Source: Bacillota bacterium
Lineage (GTDB): Bacteria > Bacillota > Dethiobacteria > Dethiobacterales > Dethiobacteraceae
Assembly: GCA_012522335.1 (NCBI GenBank)
Contig: JAAYKP010000107.1
Coordinates: 1-34,385, forward strand
Length of the DNA stretch: 34,385 nt
Reading direction: 5' to 3'
Shown here: one piece after another, positions 8,347 to 16,850 of the stretch
How positions within the stretch are numbered: the stretch's first letter is position 1
Layout of the letters: each line of letters starts with the position of its first letter
The notes under the pieces: generated by a model
Seen by the model: the letters and a program-made list of their open reading frames with translations, nothing else
What the model was told of the DNA's origin: nothing
Database searches by the model: none
Translations under genes and position numbers: made by a program

Positions 8347-8361
8347 GCTCCGGCTTCCTGC
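8328..8361 (+). terminator. Hairpin enclosing the kinase stop codon
   Basis: GCAGGAAGCCGGAG (8328-8341) pairs with CTCCGGCTTCCTGC (8348-8361); a further C-G pair leaves ATAA as the loop, so the UAA stop lies inside it. It separates the kinase gene from the convergent fdhB. The T tract is missing on the plus strand and modest on the minus strand. Confidence 0.6.
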
Positions 8362-8405
8362 CTGGAACAAGTCACTGTTATTACTTTAAAGCAAGCTTCC
8401 CCTCC

Positions 8406-9191
8406 CTACTGCGCTTCTTTTTCGCCGGGTAAAACTTTTTTTGTTTCGCGTTTGTTTTCCCAGATTAACAACCCAATTAAAGCAGCAACAAAGATTCGCA
8501 GGGGGCGAAAAATGGCATCCCAAATGTAAGCGGAAATCGGTACTTTCGGCTCAGCCGGCAGTCCATACTTTTCAGGATCATCTTTCAAGACATACATGAC
8601 TGCCGTGCCGTTTAATTCTTCCAAGCCATAGATTCGCGCCTTACTGTATCCCTGAACCATCAGTTCATCAACTCGGCGGTGTGCTAAATCTACCATCTCA
8701 ACCCGTGTGCCAAATTGGATAGCACCTGTGGGACAGGCTTTGGCACAGGCCGGTATTAAACCAATGGCCTGCCGGTCACTGCAGAGAGTACATTTTTGAG
8801 AAACATTTTCTTTTTGGTTAAAGGCCATTACTTTAAATGTGCAGCTGGCTACACAATAGTTACAACCGATACATTTTTTCGGGTCTGTGACTACAGCACC
8901 GGTTTCTGTATGACTGATGGCACCTGCCGGGCACACTTTTTCACAGGCTGCATCAGTACAGTGCATACAGCCTTTTTTGGCGAAATACCAGCTTATTGCA
9001 CCCGTTGATTCATCTTCATGCTCACGAAAAACCACACGCGTCCAGGAGTTTGCCGTAAAACGTACCGGGTTTTCATAATAGCCGGTAAAACTTGTTTCTT
9101 CCGCCGGCAGTCTGTTCCACTGCTTACATGCTACCTGACAGGCGCGACAACCAATACATTTAGAGGTATCAATTAGTATAGAGTTTAACAT
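8406..9191 (-). CDS. fdhB: Formate dehydrogenase iron-sulfur subunit
   Basis: 261-residue polyferredoxin subunit of the FdnH/HybA type that takes electrons from FdhA. Four cysteine groups for 4Fe-4S clusters are visible: CIGCRACQVAC (residues 12-22), CMHCTDAACEKVC, CIGCNYCVASC, and the split CTLC...CAKAC group. Near the C-terminus IFVAALIGLLIW forms a single membrane anchor, followed by a charged tail. ATG 9191 follows the fdhA stop by one base, with GGTGGGG upstream, so translation is likely coupled. In E. coli the partner would be the cytochrome b subunit FdnI; no such gene is present. The RnfD membrane protein in the same operon is the natural candidate to receive its electrons (inference). 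Confidence 0.93.
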   Translation of the reverse strand: MLNSILIDTSKCIGCRACQVACKQWNRLPAEETSFTGYYENPVRFTANSWTRVVFREHEDESTGAISWYFAKKGCMHCTDAACEKVCPAGAISHTETGAVVTDPKKCIGCNYCVASCTFKVMAFNQKENVSQKCTLCSDRQAIGLIPACAKACPTGAIQFGTRVEMVDLAHRRVDELMVQGYSKARIYGLEELNGTAVMYVLKDDPEKYGLPAEPKVPISAYIWDAIFRPLRIFVAALIGLLIWENKRETKKVLPGEKEAQ

Positions 9192-9192
9192 T

Positions 9193-12192
9193 TTACCCCA
9201 CCTTCCTTATGTTACAGAGAAAGGCTTTATACTCAGGTATACTGGTATTAGCATCACCGATGGACGGTACTATGTCATTGACAATCGCGCCTTTGTTCAA
9301 GCCCATATAACCCCAGTGGAAAGGCATACCGACCATTTCACGCAGTTCGCCGTCAACCAGCAGCGGTTTAATCCGCGGTGTCACACAGGCAATGGCGGAG
9401 ATTTTCTTTTTACGATATGTGCTGATTTCTACCTGATCGCCGTTTTCGATGCCCAGTTTCTCCGCCAGTGTGGGACTGATCTCGACAAAAAGAGCTGGCA
9501 TTAATTCATTGAGCCATGGAGTGTTGCGGGTCATGATACCGGACTGCCAGTGTTCAGTCACACGGTAGGTCGACATGATATAAGGGAATTCCTGATCACC
9601 GGCCGCCGCCAAATGATCTTGATACCAGATTTTTGTTACCGGATTAAACTGCACGGTGCTGGAAAGTAGGTTGCGAATCGGACTTTCGGCCGGTTCATAG
9701 TGTTCCGGGAAAGGACCTTCAGCCATGCCGTTCGCAAAAAGGCGAGCCTGCAGTTCGGGCAGCATAATGTAAGGACCTTGTGCTGTTGCTTCCGGTGGAA
9801 CATTAGCATTGAAATCCGGTACATCATTACACTGCCAGCTTTCGCCGTCCCACCACATCAGAGGGATCTCCGGGTTCCAGGGTTTCCCCTGCGGATCTGC
9901 GGAACAACGATTGTAGATAATCCGCCGGTTTAGCGGCCAGGCAAATGCCCACTGAGCATTGGTGCCAATACCCGACTCTTCTTTGATCCGGCTTTTACAT
10001 GCGGGATGGGTGCGATTATTATAATACCCGCTGTAAATCCAGCAGCCGCAGGCGGTACTGCCGTCATCAGCAAGTTTGGTAAAGTTTTCTAGAAGCTGGC
10101 CGGTTCTGGTGTTGTAGCCGTTAATTTCCATTGCCACGGCATTGGCGTCAGCTTCCTCCCCATAATCCCAGTTCAGGTTTAATATCGGAGCGGCAAAAGG
10201 ACCGGGATTCTTTTCATATTCTGCCCTGATCGCTTTATAGAGCCGGTCAACAATCCACAGGTCAGTTTTAGCGTCTCCCAAGGGCTTTTGTGCCTGATAA
10301 CGCCACTGGATCCAGCGACCGCTATTAGAGATCGTTCCTTCCCGTTCAAAGGAGGCGGAACCGGGCAGCAGGAAGACTTCTGTATCAATTTCAGTCGGAT
10401 CTACGCCGGGTTCTTTCCAGAAAGCTGCAGTTTCGTTTTCAAAAATATCAATGGAAACCAGCCAATCTAAATTCTTGGTATATTCCCGCTTGGCCGAAGC
10501 AGACGGTCCGGTGACAGCCGGGTTATCCGCCCAGCAAATCATACCTTTAATTTCACCTTCCCCCATATATTTGTACATACCGATATGGGAGCGATCTTTA
10601 TCATCTAATTTAGGCAGATAATCAAAACAAAAATCGTTTTCCTCAACAGCGTGATCACCATACCAGGCCTTTAACATGCTGATGAGGAATTTTGGTTTGT
10701 TAGCCCAATAACTGCTGGCGGGTGTTTCTTTTTCCAGGTAGGCGGCAAGATTTTCGTGCAGTGAAGCTTTGGGCATATTTAGGTAACCGGGGATGATATG
10801 GTAGAGCATAGCCATGTCCGTTGATCCCTGCACATTAGCCTGCCCACGCTGCGCATTAACACCACCACCCGGAATACCGATATTACCAAGCAGCAGCTGC
10901 AGGCAGGCAATGGCCCGTACGTTCTGTGAGCCGTGTGTGAATTGAGTCACACCCATGGCATACAGAATATTGCCTGCTTTGCCCGCCTGCCCCGTGCTGG
11001 CATATAATTCTGCCACAGCCTGCAATTTGTCCACGGGACAGCCGGTAATCCGGCTGACTGTTTCCAGGTCATACCGCTCATAATGCTTTTTCATAAGCTG
11101 TAAAACACAGTGGGGATCAGTAGCTGTTGGATCCTTTTTGATATTCCCGTCTGCATCCAGCTGATAGCTCCAACTGCTCTTATCATAGGTTGCAGCGCGA
11201 TCTTCAGCCTCCTGTGCCCCGGAAAATAAGCCGTCTGCAAAGGAAAATTCCGGGTTAATAAGATAGGTGGCATTAGTGTAATTGAGCACATACTCTTCAT
11301 GGTAAAGTTTATTACTTAAGACATAGTTAATCAGCCCGCCCAGAAAAGCAATGTTCGTCCCGGGGCGCAGAGGCGCATATAAATCAGCAACTGCTGCAGT
11401 GCGAGTAAAGCGTGGGTCAACAACAATTAATTTGGCGTCCCTTTCAGCACGCGCCCGCTCAATCCACTTCATGGAAATGGGATGGTTTTCCGCCGGGTTA
11501 CAGCCGAAAGCTAAAAATACATCGGAATTCTTATAATCAATCCAATGGTTAGTCATGGCACCGCGACCAAATGAGTTGCCCAGACCGGCAACTGTGGAGG
11601 AGTGTCAGAGACGGGCACAATGGTCAATATTGATGATACCCAGTGATCTAATTAATTTATGGTACAAGTAGTTTTCTTCGTTAGTACAGGTAGCACTGCC
11701 CAAATGAGCAATGGCACGGGTACGGTTCACAGTGACTCCGTTTTCATCAACCCTTTCAAAAGTGGAGTCGCGTGTTTCTTTAATTCGCTGGGCAATATGT
11801 TTTAAAGCAAAATCCCAATCCACCTCTTTCCATTCAGCAGCGCGCGGTGCACGGTAGAGCACTTTTTTTATGCGCTGCGGGTGCTCAATGGCCTGCCCCT
11901 GTTGATCGTAAATATAAGCAAGATTAAAAATAGAGCTGCCTTTACTGCAGAGAGCACCTTCGTTAATAGGGTGATCCGGATCCCCTTCCGCGCCGACTAC
12001 TTTATTATTCTGCACGTAACAAATGATACCGCAGCCAACAGAACAGTATGGACAAATGGTAGTTACTTCTTTTGCATACTGTACGGGCACCGGTGCTGCT
12101 TCCACAGAATCGGCAAAACCTAAACTGGCTAAAGTAGCTGTACCAACAGCAGCACCCGTTAATTTTAGAAAACTACGTCGTGATATTTTCAT
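9193..12192 (-). CDS. fdhA: Formate dehydrogenase catalytic subunit, selenocysteine, Tat-exported
   Basis: One gene of 999 residues read through an in-frame TGA (11605-11607) as selenocysteine 196. The context HCARL-Sec-HSSTVAGLGNSF is the conserved formate dehydrogenase active site, and the frame is identical on both sides. N-terminal Tat signal SRRSFLK followed by a hydrophobic stretch and likely cleavage after VEA, so it acts outside the membrane. The 4Fe-4S ligands are Cys47, Cys50, Cys54 and Cys82. The rest is the bis-molybdopterin (or tungstopterin) guanine dinucleotide domain with the C-terminal YRVTEHWQSG and GDQVEIST segments. Length is close to E. coli FdnG. ATG 12192 follows AGGAGGTGA. 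The organism must encode SelA, SelB, SelC and SelD elsewhere. Operon partners upstream are fdhE, rnfC and rnfD. Confidence 0.96.
11575..11607 (-). promoter_or_regulatory. SECIS element of fdhA with UGA codon
   Basis: After the UGA (11607-11605) and a 12-base gap, the mRNA forms GUUGCC-GGUCUG-GGCAAC, a perfect 6-bp stem with the apical loop GGUCUG. The same GGUCU loop is the SelB contact in E. coli fdhF and fdnG. This places the readthrough signal at the standard distance for bacteria. Confidence 0.93.
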
Positions 12193-12208
12193 AATTGCTC
12201 ACCTCCTA

Positions 12209-13210
12209 CTAGCTTTTTACAGCAACGTTTGCACCGGTCGATACAGTTTGCTTAATAAGCTGTGCCTTTTCTTCCCCAAATTTTTTTCTTCTCGTTAAAC
12301 GATCAATCAGCGGTACAAATGCATTCATAATTAAAATGGCAAAGGCAACCCCCTCTGTAGGTGCCAATAAAACACGGAAAACGACAACAATAATACCTAT
12401 GCAGACGCCAAAGATAATCTGTCCCTTTTTGGTAATGGGACTGGTGACCCAGTCTGTGGCCATATAGAAAGCACCAAGCAGCAGACCACCGCTCAGCAGA
12501 TGGTAAACAGGATGCTGCCCCAACAGGGCGGTGCCGATGAAAACAGTAGCCAGCATAGAAACGGGAATATGCCAGGTAATATGCTTTTTGTAAAGCAGAT
12601 AAAGACCACCGAGAATTAAGGCCAAGGCAGATGATTCTGCGATACCTCCTCCCTGGGTCGCAATAAAAAATGTTCCCATGTTGGGCAAGGGCAGCCCCAT
12701 CTGCAGCATGGTTAGCGGTGTAGCCTGCGTTACCGTATCAATGCCGGGAAAACTGACGCGCCAATAGAAAAATTCGTTATTCAGATACACTAACCAAGGG
12801 GCAAAGAGTATTACAGACACTCTGCCAAACAGCGCAGGGTTAAAACGATTCCAACCTAACCCACCTAGATACTCCTTGGCAAAACCTACCGCAATAAAAG
12901 TTGCCGCAGATGCTAACCACCAAGGCGTAGCTGCCGAAAAGCTTAATGCAACCAGAACACCGGTTAAAATAGCACTGCCGTCATGCAGTTGAGGTTTTTT
13001 ACCCATCGCCCGCCGGAACAATACCTCGGTAAACATAGCCGTCAGAACACAAACCATGATTAAAAAAGGTACATTGAATTTAAAAAAGTAACACGCCACT
13101 AAAGTGACCGGCAGCAGGGCAATGGTTACATCCCTCATAGCCGTGGACACCTGATCACCGGCATGTAAATGTGGTGATGAAGCAGCCTGCAAATTTAAAT
13201 CTGTTCCCAT
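12209..13210 (-). CDS. rnfD: RnfD-type flavin membrane subunit
   Basis: 333-residue protein of the RnfD/NqrB family with about ten hydrophobic segments. Family marks: HDGSAILTGVLVALSF, GWNRFNPALFGR, and the flavinylation-type motif DTVTQAT with Thr164 as the probable FMN attachment residue, then ATDWVTSPIT. In Rnf and Nqr complexes this subunit carries flavins inside the membrane and is tied to ion movement. ATG 13210 follows GGAGGG. It lies between rnfC (18 bases) and fdhA (16 bases). RnfG, RnfE, RnfA and RnfB are absent, and no ApbE flavin transferase is in the window. I infer it replaces the cytochrome b subunit of a classical formate dehydrogenase. Confidence 0.93.
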   Translation of the reverse strand: MGTDLNLQAASSPHLHAGDQVSTAMRDVTIALLPVTLVACYFFKFNVPFLIMVCVLTAMFTEVLFRRAMGKKPQLHDGSAILTGVLVALSFSAATPWWLASAATFIAVGFAKEYLGGLGWNRFNPALFGRVSVILFAPWLVYLNNEFFYWRVSFPGIDTVTQATPLTMLQMGLPLPNMGTFFIATQGGGIAESSALALILGGLYLLYKKHITWHIPVSMLATVFIGTALLGQHPVYHLLSGGLLLGAFYMATDWVTSPITKKGQIIFGVCIGIIVVVFRVLLAPTEGVAFAILIMNAFVPLIDRLTRRKKFGEEKAQLIKQTVSTGANVAVKS

Positions 13211-13228
13211 TGTGACCCTCCTTTCCCT

Positions 13229-14515
13229 TTACGCCCTTTTTACATGTCGAACAAAATCAACTATAGGCCGATGTGAAGGACAGACATAAGCACAGATACC
13301 ACACTCAAAACAATCGAGGGCACCCCACTCTTTGGCTAAATTATAGCGACCCAATTCACCATACATGCCGATATAGTTGGGATAAAGCCCCATGGGACAA
13401 TGATCAACACATTTGCCGCAGCGCACACAAGCTAAATATTCCGGAGAGCTGCGAACAAGATCTGACGTTAAAGCCAATACGCCTCCGCAGCCTTTAACCA
13501 GGGGAGCATCCAAAGTAGTTTGAGCAAAACCGGTCATGGGGCCGCCCATGACAATTCTCACCACGTCACTTCTTATTCCCCCCGTGCAATTGAGGAGATG
13601 GGAAAGAGGTGTGCCGATAACAACACGATAATTACCCGGTTGCACGGCCCCAGGACCCGTTAACGTCACAATTCTTTCTGTTAAGGGGCGCCGGTATTTT
13701 ACTGCATCCCAAACTGCTTTCACAGTCGCTACATTTTGCACCACAACATTAACTTCTGCCGGCAGCTTGCCAAGGGGAACTACCCTTCCGGTTGCTGCAT
13801 AAATAAGCTGTTTTTCTGCCCCCTGCGGATATTTTACTTTCAGGGGAACCACTTCCATGCCGGGTTCTTTAGCCAGCTTTTTTTTGATAACCTCAATGGC
13901 ATCCATTTTGTTTTCCTCGATACCAAAGATAACTTTAGCACCGCCTAAAACCTTGCTGAGAATACGAGCACCGGCAATCATCTCCTCGGCTTCTTCCAGC
14001 ATTAAACGGTGATCGCAAGTTAAAAACGGTTCACATTCACAGCCATTGAGAATTAAGTAATCAATTGTAGTGGGTGGATTAACCTTTACGTGGGTGGGGA
14101 AACCTGCACCACCCATACCCACAATCCCGGCTTCTCTGATTCGGCGTCTGATTTCCTCCGTGGACAATTGTGAAACATCATCCGCGGTATAACTGGCAGG
14201 TTCCTGTTCCGGATCCACATCAATGACTACACAATCTTCCAGCTGTCCGGTCATGGTAATCCGGCTGCCAATTTCACGGACTGTGCCACTTAATCCCGTA
14301 TGGACAGGTGCGGAAATAGCTGCATCGCTATCTCCTATCTTCTGACCTGCCTTAACCCTCTCACCAACTGAAACCAGCCGCCTGTTAGGTGCACCAATAT
14401 GCTGTTTTAAGGGAATAATTAATTCAGTTGGCTGTGGCAGTTCCTGTACAGGCAGATGTTCAGTTTGTTCTTTGTAGTGAGGAATATCCATCCCTCTCTC
14501 AAAAGTTTTTGCCAC
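13229..14515 (-). CDS. rnfC: RnfC-type NADH/ferredoxin-side subunit
   Basis: 428-residue RnfC, complete by comparison with clostridial RnfC. N-terminal IIPLKQHIGAPNRRLV and KIGDSDAAISAPVH block, an NuoF-like FMN/NAD site with GMGGAGFPTHVK (about residues 133-144) and GCECEPFLTCDHR, an SLBB region, then two 4Fe-4S motifs CVRCGKCVDHC (363-373) and CFECGICAYVC (402-412). It normally sits on the cytoplasmic face and exchanges electrons with NAD(H). GTG 14515 is chosen since GGGAGGTGA precedes it; a TTG nine codons earlier overlaps the fdhE stop but has no binding site. All cofactor residues are kept, so this is not a decayed remnant. Confidence 0.93.
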   Translation of the reverse strand: MAKTFERGMDIPHYKEQTEHLPVQELPQPTELIIPLKQHIGAPNRRLVSVGERVKAGQKIGDSDAAISAPVHTGLSGTVREIGSRITMTGQLEDCVVIDVDPEQEPASYTADDVSQLSTEEIRRRIREAGIVGMGGAGFPTHVKVNPPTTIDYLILNGCECEPFLTCDHRLMLEEAEEMIAGARILSKVLGGAKVIFGIEENKMDAIEVIKKKLAKEPGMEVVPLKVKYPQGAEKQLIYAATGRVVPLGKLPAEVNVVVQNVATVKAVWDAVKYRRPLTERIVTLTGPGAVQPGNYRVVIGTPLSHLLNCTGGIRSDVVRIVMGGPMTGFAQTTLDAPLVKGCGGVLALTSDLVRSSPEYLACVRCGKCVDHCPMGLYPNYIGMYGELGRYNLAKEWGALDCFECGICAYVCPSHRPIVDFVRHVKRA

Positions 14516-14538
14516 GCTTTTCACCTCCCTAAGTTGAT

Positions 14539-15441
14539 TCAATTCAGTACAGCTTGCTTACCGGCTTCACCATAGCCCTCACGAGCGGCCAGCTGATCGA
14601 GATAATAAGTCACTAAGTTTTCCAAATCGGGAATGATCTCCCTTGCCAACTCTTTTAAAACTATTGTTTTCAGATAGCCCTTACATTGATGGCAAACATA
14701 AACACGACGGTGCGTCTGTTCCGGAATATAGAAAAAGCTTAAATGCTGTTGGTCGGTTGTACCGCAGGAGGTACAAAAAATCCGCTGCACATCCCACTGT
14801 GTGTGACAAAGTCCACATTCCAATACACGGCTGCCGTCTTCAGCCCTCAACATGGCCAGCATCGGCTTTTCACCACACACAGGGCAGATTCCCTCTTTCC
14901 AGTTTTCAAAAGTAAAACTTGCTGCCGTTTGCCGGGCAAAATTGACGAAGTACATTTGCAGGGCAGCACGAATGACCTGCGCCATTACGGCAAGGTGCTG
15001 CTCCGTCAGTTGTGCGGCAGCAGGATTTTTGCGGAGGTAAGCCTGTATCATTGGCAGTGACAAATTGCCGGGCTGACAAAAAATATCCTCCAGATTTTGA
15101 GCAGTAAGTGTACTTTGCAGAAGCATTAGCAGCTCGTCAAACTGATGTTCAGTACCTGCCAATAGTTCCTTATGGGCTGCTGTCAGAATGGCCTCAGCCT
15201 GTTTTAGAGTTTCACTGAGCGGTATCGGCAGTACAACTTTAGACAGCAGCGGTTCCTTTTTACGTAAGCCTTCAGTTAAGGCCTGGGGTACAATATCTAC
15301 GGCAGGCTGCTTGCTAAAACTCCGTTGTCGTGCGTACAATTTTTTATAGAACAACAAAAGTGGTTGCAGGTTTTTATTTTCTTGTAAATAGAACTGCAGT
15401 TCACGCTGTACTTCTGCAGCTGTTGGAGGATACTTGACCAC
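14539..15441 (-). CDS. fdhE: Formate dehydrogenase accessory protein FdhE
   Basis: 300-residue FdhE homologue. The C-terminal half holds four CxxC pairs in two rubredoxin-like metal folds: CPVCGEKP, CGLCHTQW, CTSCGTTD and CHQCKGYL. The N-terminal half is helical and poorly conserved. FdhE is needed for maturation of Tat-exported formate dehydrogenases in E. coli, where it contacts the catalytic subunit before export. GTG 15441 with GGAGC upstream. First gene of the five-gene operon ending at fdhB, which confirms that the rnfC-rnfD-fdhAB genes are a formate dehydrogenase unit and not a chance neighbourhood. A 235-bp leader precedes it. Confidence 0.9.
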   Translation of the reverse strand: MVKYPPTAAEVQRELQFYLQENKNLQPLLLFYKKLYARQRSFSKQPAVDIVPQALTEGLRKKEPLLSKVVLPIPLSETLKQAEAILTAAHKELLAGTEHQFDELLMLLQSTLTAQNLEDIFCQPGNLSLPMIQAYLRKNPAAAQLTEQHLAVMAQVIRAALQMYFVNFARQTAASFTFENWKEGICPVCGEKPMLAMLRAEDGSRVLECGLCHTQWDVQRIFCTSCGTTDQQHLSFFYIPEQTHRRVYVCHQCKGYLKTIVLKELAREIIPDLENLVTYYLDQLAAREGYGEAGKQAVLN

Positions 15442-15602
15442 TGCAAAAAGCTCCTTTCATGCTTGTGATTTTTTTCACCTATATCATTAATAAATTATGA
15501 GACTAATGGCTCCGATAATAAATAAGGCAAATCAGCGGTCTTTTTAGGGGGTATTTCCCTGAGCATCAGGTTTTACACAGGCATTAATAGGAAGACCCGG
15601 CA

Positions 15603-15654
15603 GCAATTAACTGTCTATTTCGACAATAGTGATCGGGACAGTCTTACTAATTGC
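15603..15654 (-). promoter_or_regulatory. Structured foldback in leader of fdhE-rnfCD-fdhAB
   Basis: On the plus strand GCAATTA (15603-15609), ACTGT (15610-15614) and CTATT (15615-15619) pair in order with TAATTGC (15648-15654), ACAGT (15638-15642) and AATAG (15625-15629). This gives 17 base pairs with a 5-base loop and two bulges of 5 and 8 bases, all on one side. It is 160 bases before fdhE. Downstream in the leader, GGTCTT and AAGACC could enclose a CCTGA-TGC-TCAGG hairpin. It may be a cis-acting RNA or a protein operator; I cannot match it to a known riboswitch, including the Moco motif. Confidence 0.5.
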
Positions 15655-15660
15655 AAAATA

Positions 15661-15679
15661 AAAAGAGCCTTGAAGGCTC
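15661..15679 (-). terminator. Terminator of LysR-type gene
   Basis: GAGCC (15665-15669) and GGCTC (15675-15679) form a short stem with loop TTCAA on the minus strand, followed by TTTTTATTTT. The stem overlaps the stop codon of the regulator gene at 15678-15680. It separates that gene from the formate dehydrogenase operon. Confidence 0.75.
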
Positions 15680-15983
15680 ATGGAGTCTGTTTAAACTTTT
15701 TAAGTTCTAAATGCAGATCTTGTCGTAAATGCATGATTTTTCTACAATACTCATAGACGACCAAACCTGCTGGTGTAGGGGTTACCCCTTTGTTACTGCG
15801 TTTTAACAAACGCTGTTGGCAGTATTGTTCCAAATCACGAACCTGCATACTGACTGCGGGCTGCGTAATGTGACAAAGGCGAGCAGCTTCCGAGATACTT
15901 CCGGTTTGAATTACTGTGCAAAATGCTTCGATCTGTGACATTTTCAAGCGACATCCATTTTTTTCTTGTAAATTGAGGGACAT
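15678..15983 (-). CDS. LysR-type DNA-binding domain, stand-alone
   Basis: 101 residues consisting of only the winged helix-turn-helix of LysR regulators: QIEAFCTVIQTGSISEAARL, ITQPAVSMQVRDLE recognition helix, RLLKRSNKGVTPTPAG wing, and the dimerisation helix. The roughly 200-residue effector domain is missing, and a terminator follows the stop directly, so this looks like the complete gene and not a broken one. ATG 15983 is chosen with AAAGGAG eight bases before it. It sits between the response regulator and the formate dehydrogenase operon on the same strand; control of that operon is plausible. ModE of E. coli also has a LysR-like N-terminal domain, but the sequence here is of the ordinary LysR kind. 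Confidence 0.85.
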   Translation of the reverse strand: MSLNLQEKNGCRLKMSQIEAFCTVIQTGSISEAARLCHITQPAVSMQVRDLEQYCQQRLLKRSNKGVTPTPAGLVVYEYCRKIMHLRQDLHLELKKFKQTP

Positions 15984-16091
15984 CTGCATCTCTCCTTTTA
16001 AATAGATCATAACTACCGGCCGCAAATAAACCGCTGAACTGCCATCCCATGTCGGGAATTACCTGGCAGGAAAGTGCCTGGCATTCCTCCC

Positions 16092-16757
16092 TTATCCGTG
16101 TAAATCAAGCAAATTGTGTTCTAAGGCGTATTCAACAAACTCTGAACGGTGAACAATATCTAATTTTTCTTTAATTCTTGCTTTATGGCTTTCTACAGTT
16201 TTCACACTAACATGGATTTTTTCCGCTATCTGTTTGTCAGTAAAGCCGCGGGCAACCAAGATAAGAATCTCTTTTTGCCGTTTACTAAGCATATCTTTTG
16301 CTTTGCTTTTTTGTGTTTTTTCTGCCGGCTGGAGATAACGCTGCCATAATTTTTTTGTCATGGAAGAGTCTACAACCATTTCTCCACGCATAATTGCTCG
16401 GATGGCCAGGATCAGCTCGTCATCTGCTGCTTTTTTTAATAAATAGCCATTTGCGCCCTCTAAAAGTACTTTTTGTATATAATCTTCTTCTTCGTGAATA
16501 GTTAAAACCAGAATCTTGACTTGGGGTGAAAGCTGTTTTATTTTTTTGATAAATTCAATACCACTGCAGTCCGGTAGTGTTAAATCCAATATAATTAAAT
16601 CAGGCTTTTTCTCCTGGACAATCGTTATTCCTTCTCTGACTGAACCTGCTTCGCCGATAACTTCCATATCACCCTGCGCCTTAATGACTAGGTGTAAACC
16701 CTTTCGCACAATGGGATGATCATCAATAATCATTATTTTGATTGTGTCATCAGACAA
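16092..16757 (-). CDS. NarL/LuxR-type response regulator
   Basis: 221 residues: receiver domain (1-120) with IIDDHP acidic pocket, phosphorylation site Asp58 in LIILDLTLPD, switch Thr in LVLTIHEE and Lys in GYLLKKAAD; then a LuxR-type helix-turn-helix (about 155-215) with LSKRQKEILILVARGFTDKQ and VSVKTVESHKARI. Start is read as TTG 16757 because AAAGGGGTGA precedes it; a GTG three codons upstream is part of that site. It is divergent from the tetraheme cytochrome gene and has no kinase beside it. The NarL-type kinase at 6844-8346 is the only partner in the window. Regulation of the cytochrome or of the formate dehydrogenase operon is inferred from position. Confidence 0.93.
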   Translation of the reverse strand: MSDDTIKIMIIDDHPIVRKGLHLVIKAQGDMEVIGEAGSVREGITIVQEKKPDLIILDLTLPDCSGIEFIKKIKQLSPQVKILVLTIHEEEDYIQKVLLEGANGYLLKKAADDELILAIRAIMRGEMVVDSSMTKKLWQRYLQPAEKTQKSKAKDMLSKRQKEILILVARGFTDKQIAEKIHVSVKTVESHKARIKEKLDIVHRSEFVEYALEHNLLDLHG

Positions 16758-16850
16758 ATATTTCACCCCTTTGCTTTAAAATAGACGCAAGTTATTTTTT
16801 TCACATGTTTAGCTATAGATTCTATTTCAAATTGGCAATATCCTGCTAAG

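Noticed and set aside
11605-12192. Apparent frame break in the formate dehydrogenase gene, as if a truncated N-terminal gene and a separate large ORF
   Set aside because: The stop is a TGA in the invariant Sec position, the frame is the same on both sides, and a SECIS hairpin follows; it is one selenoprotein gene.
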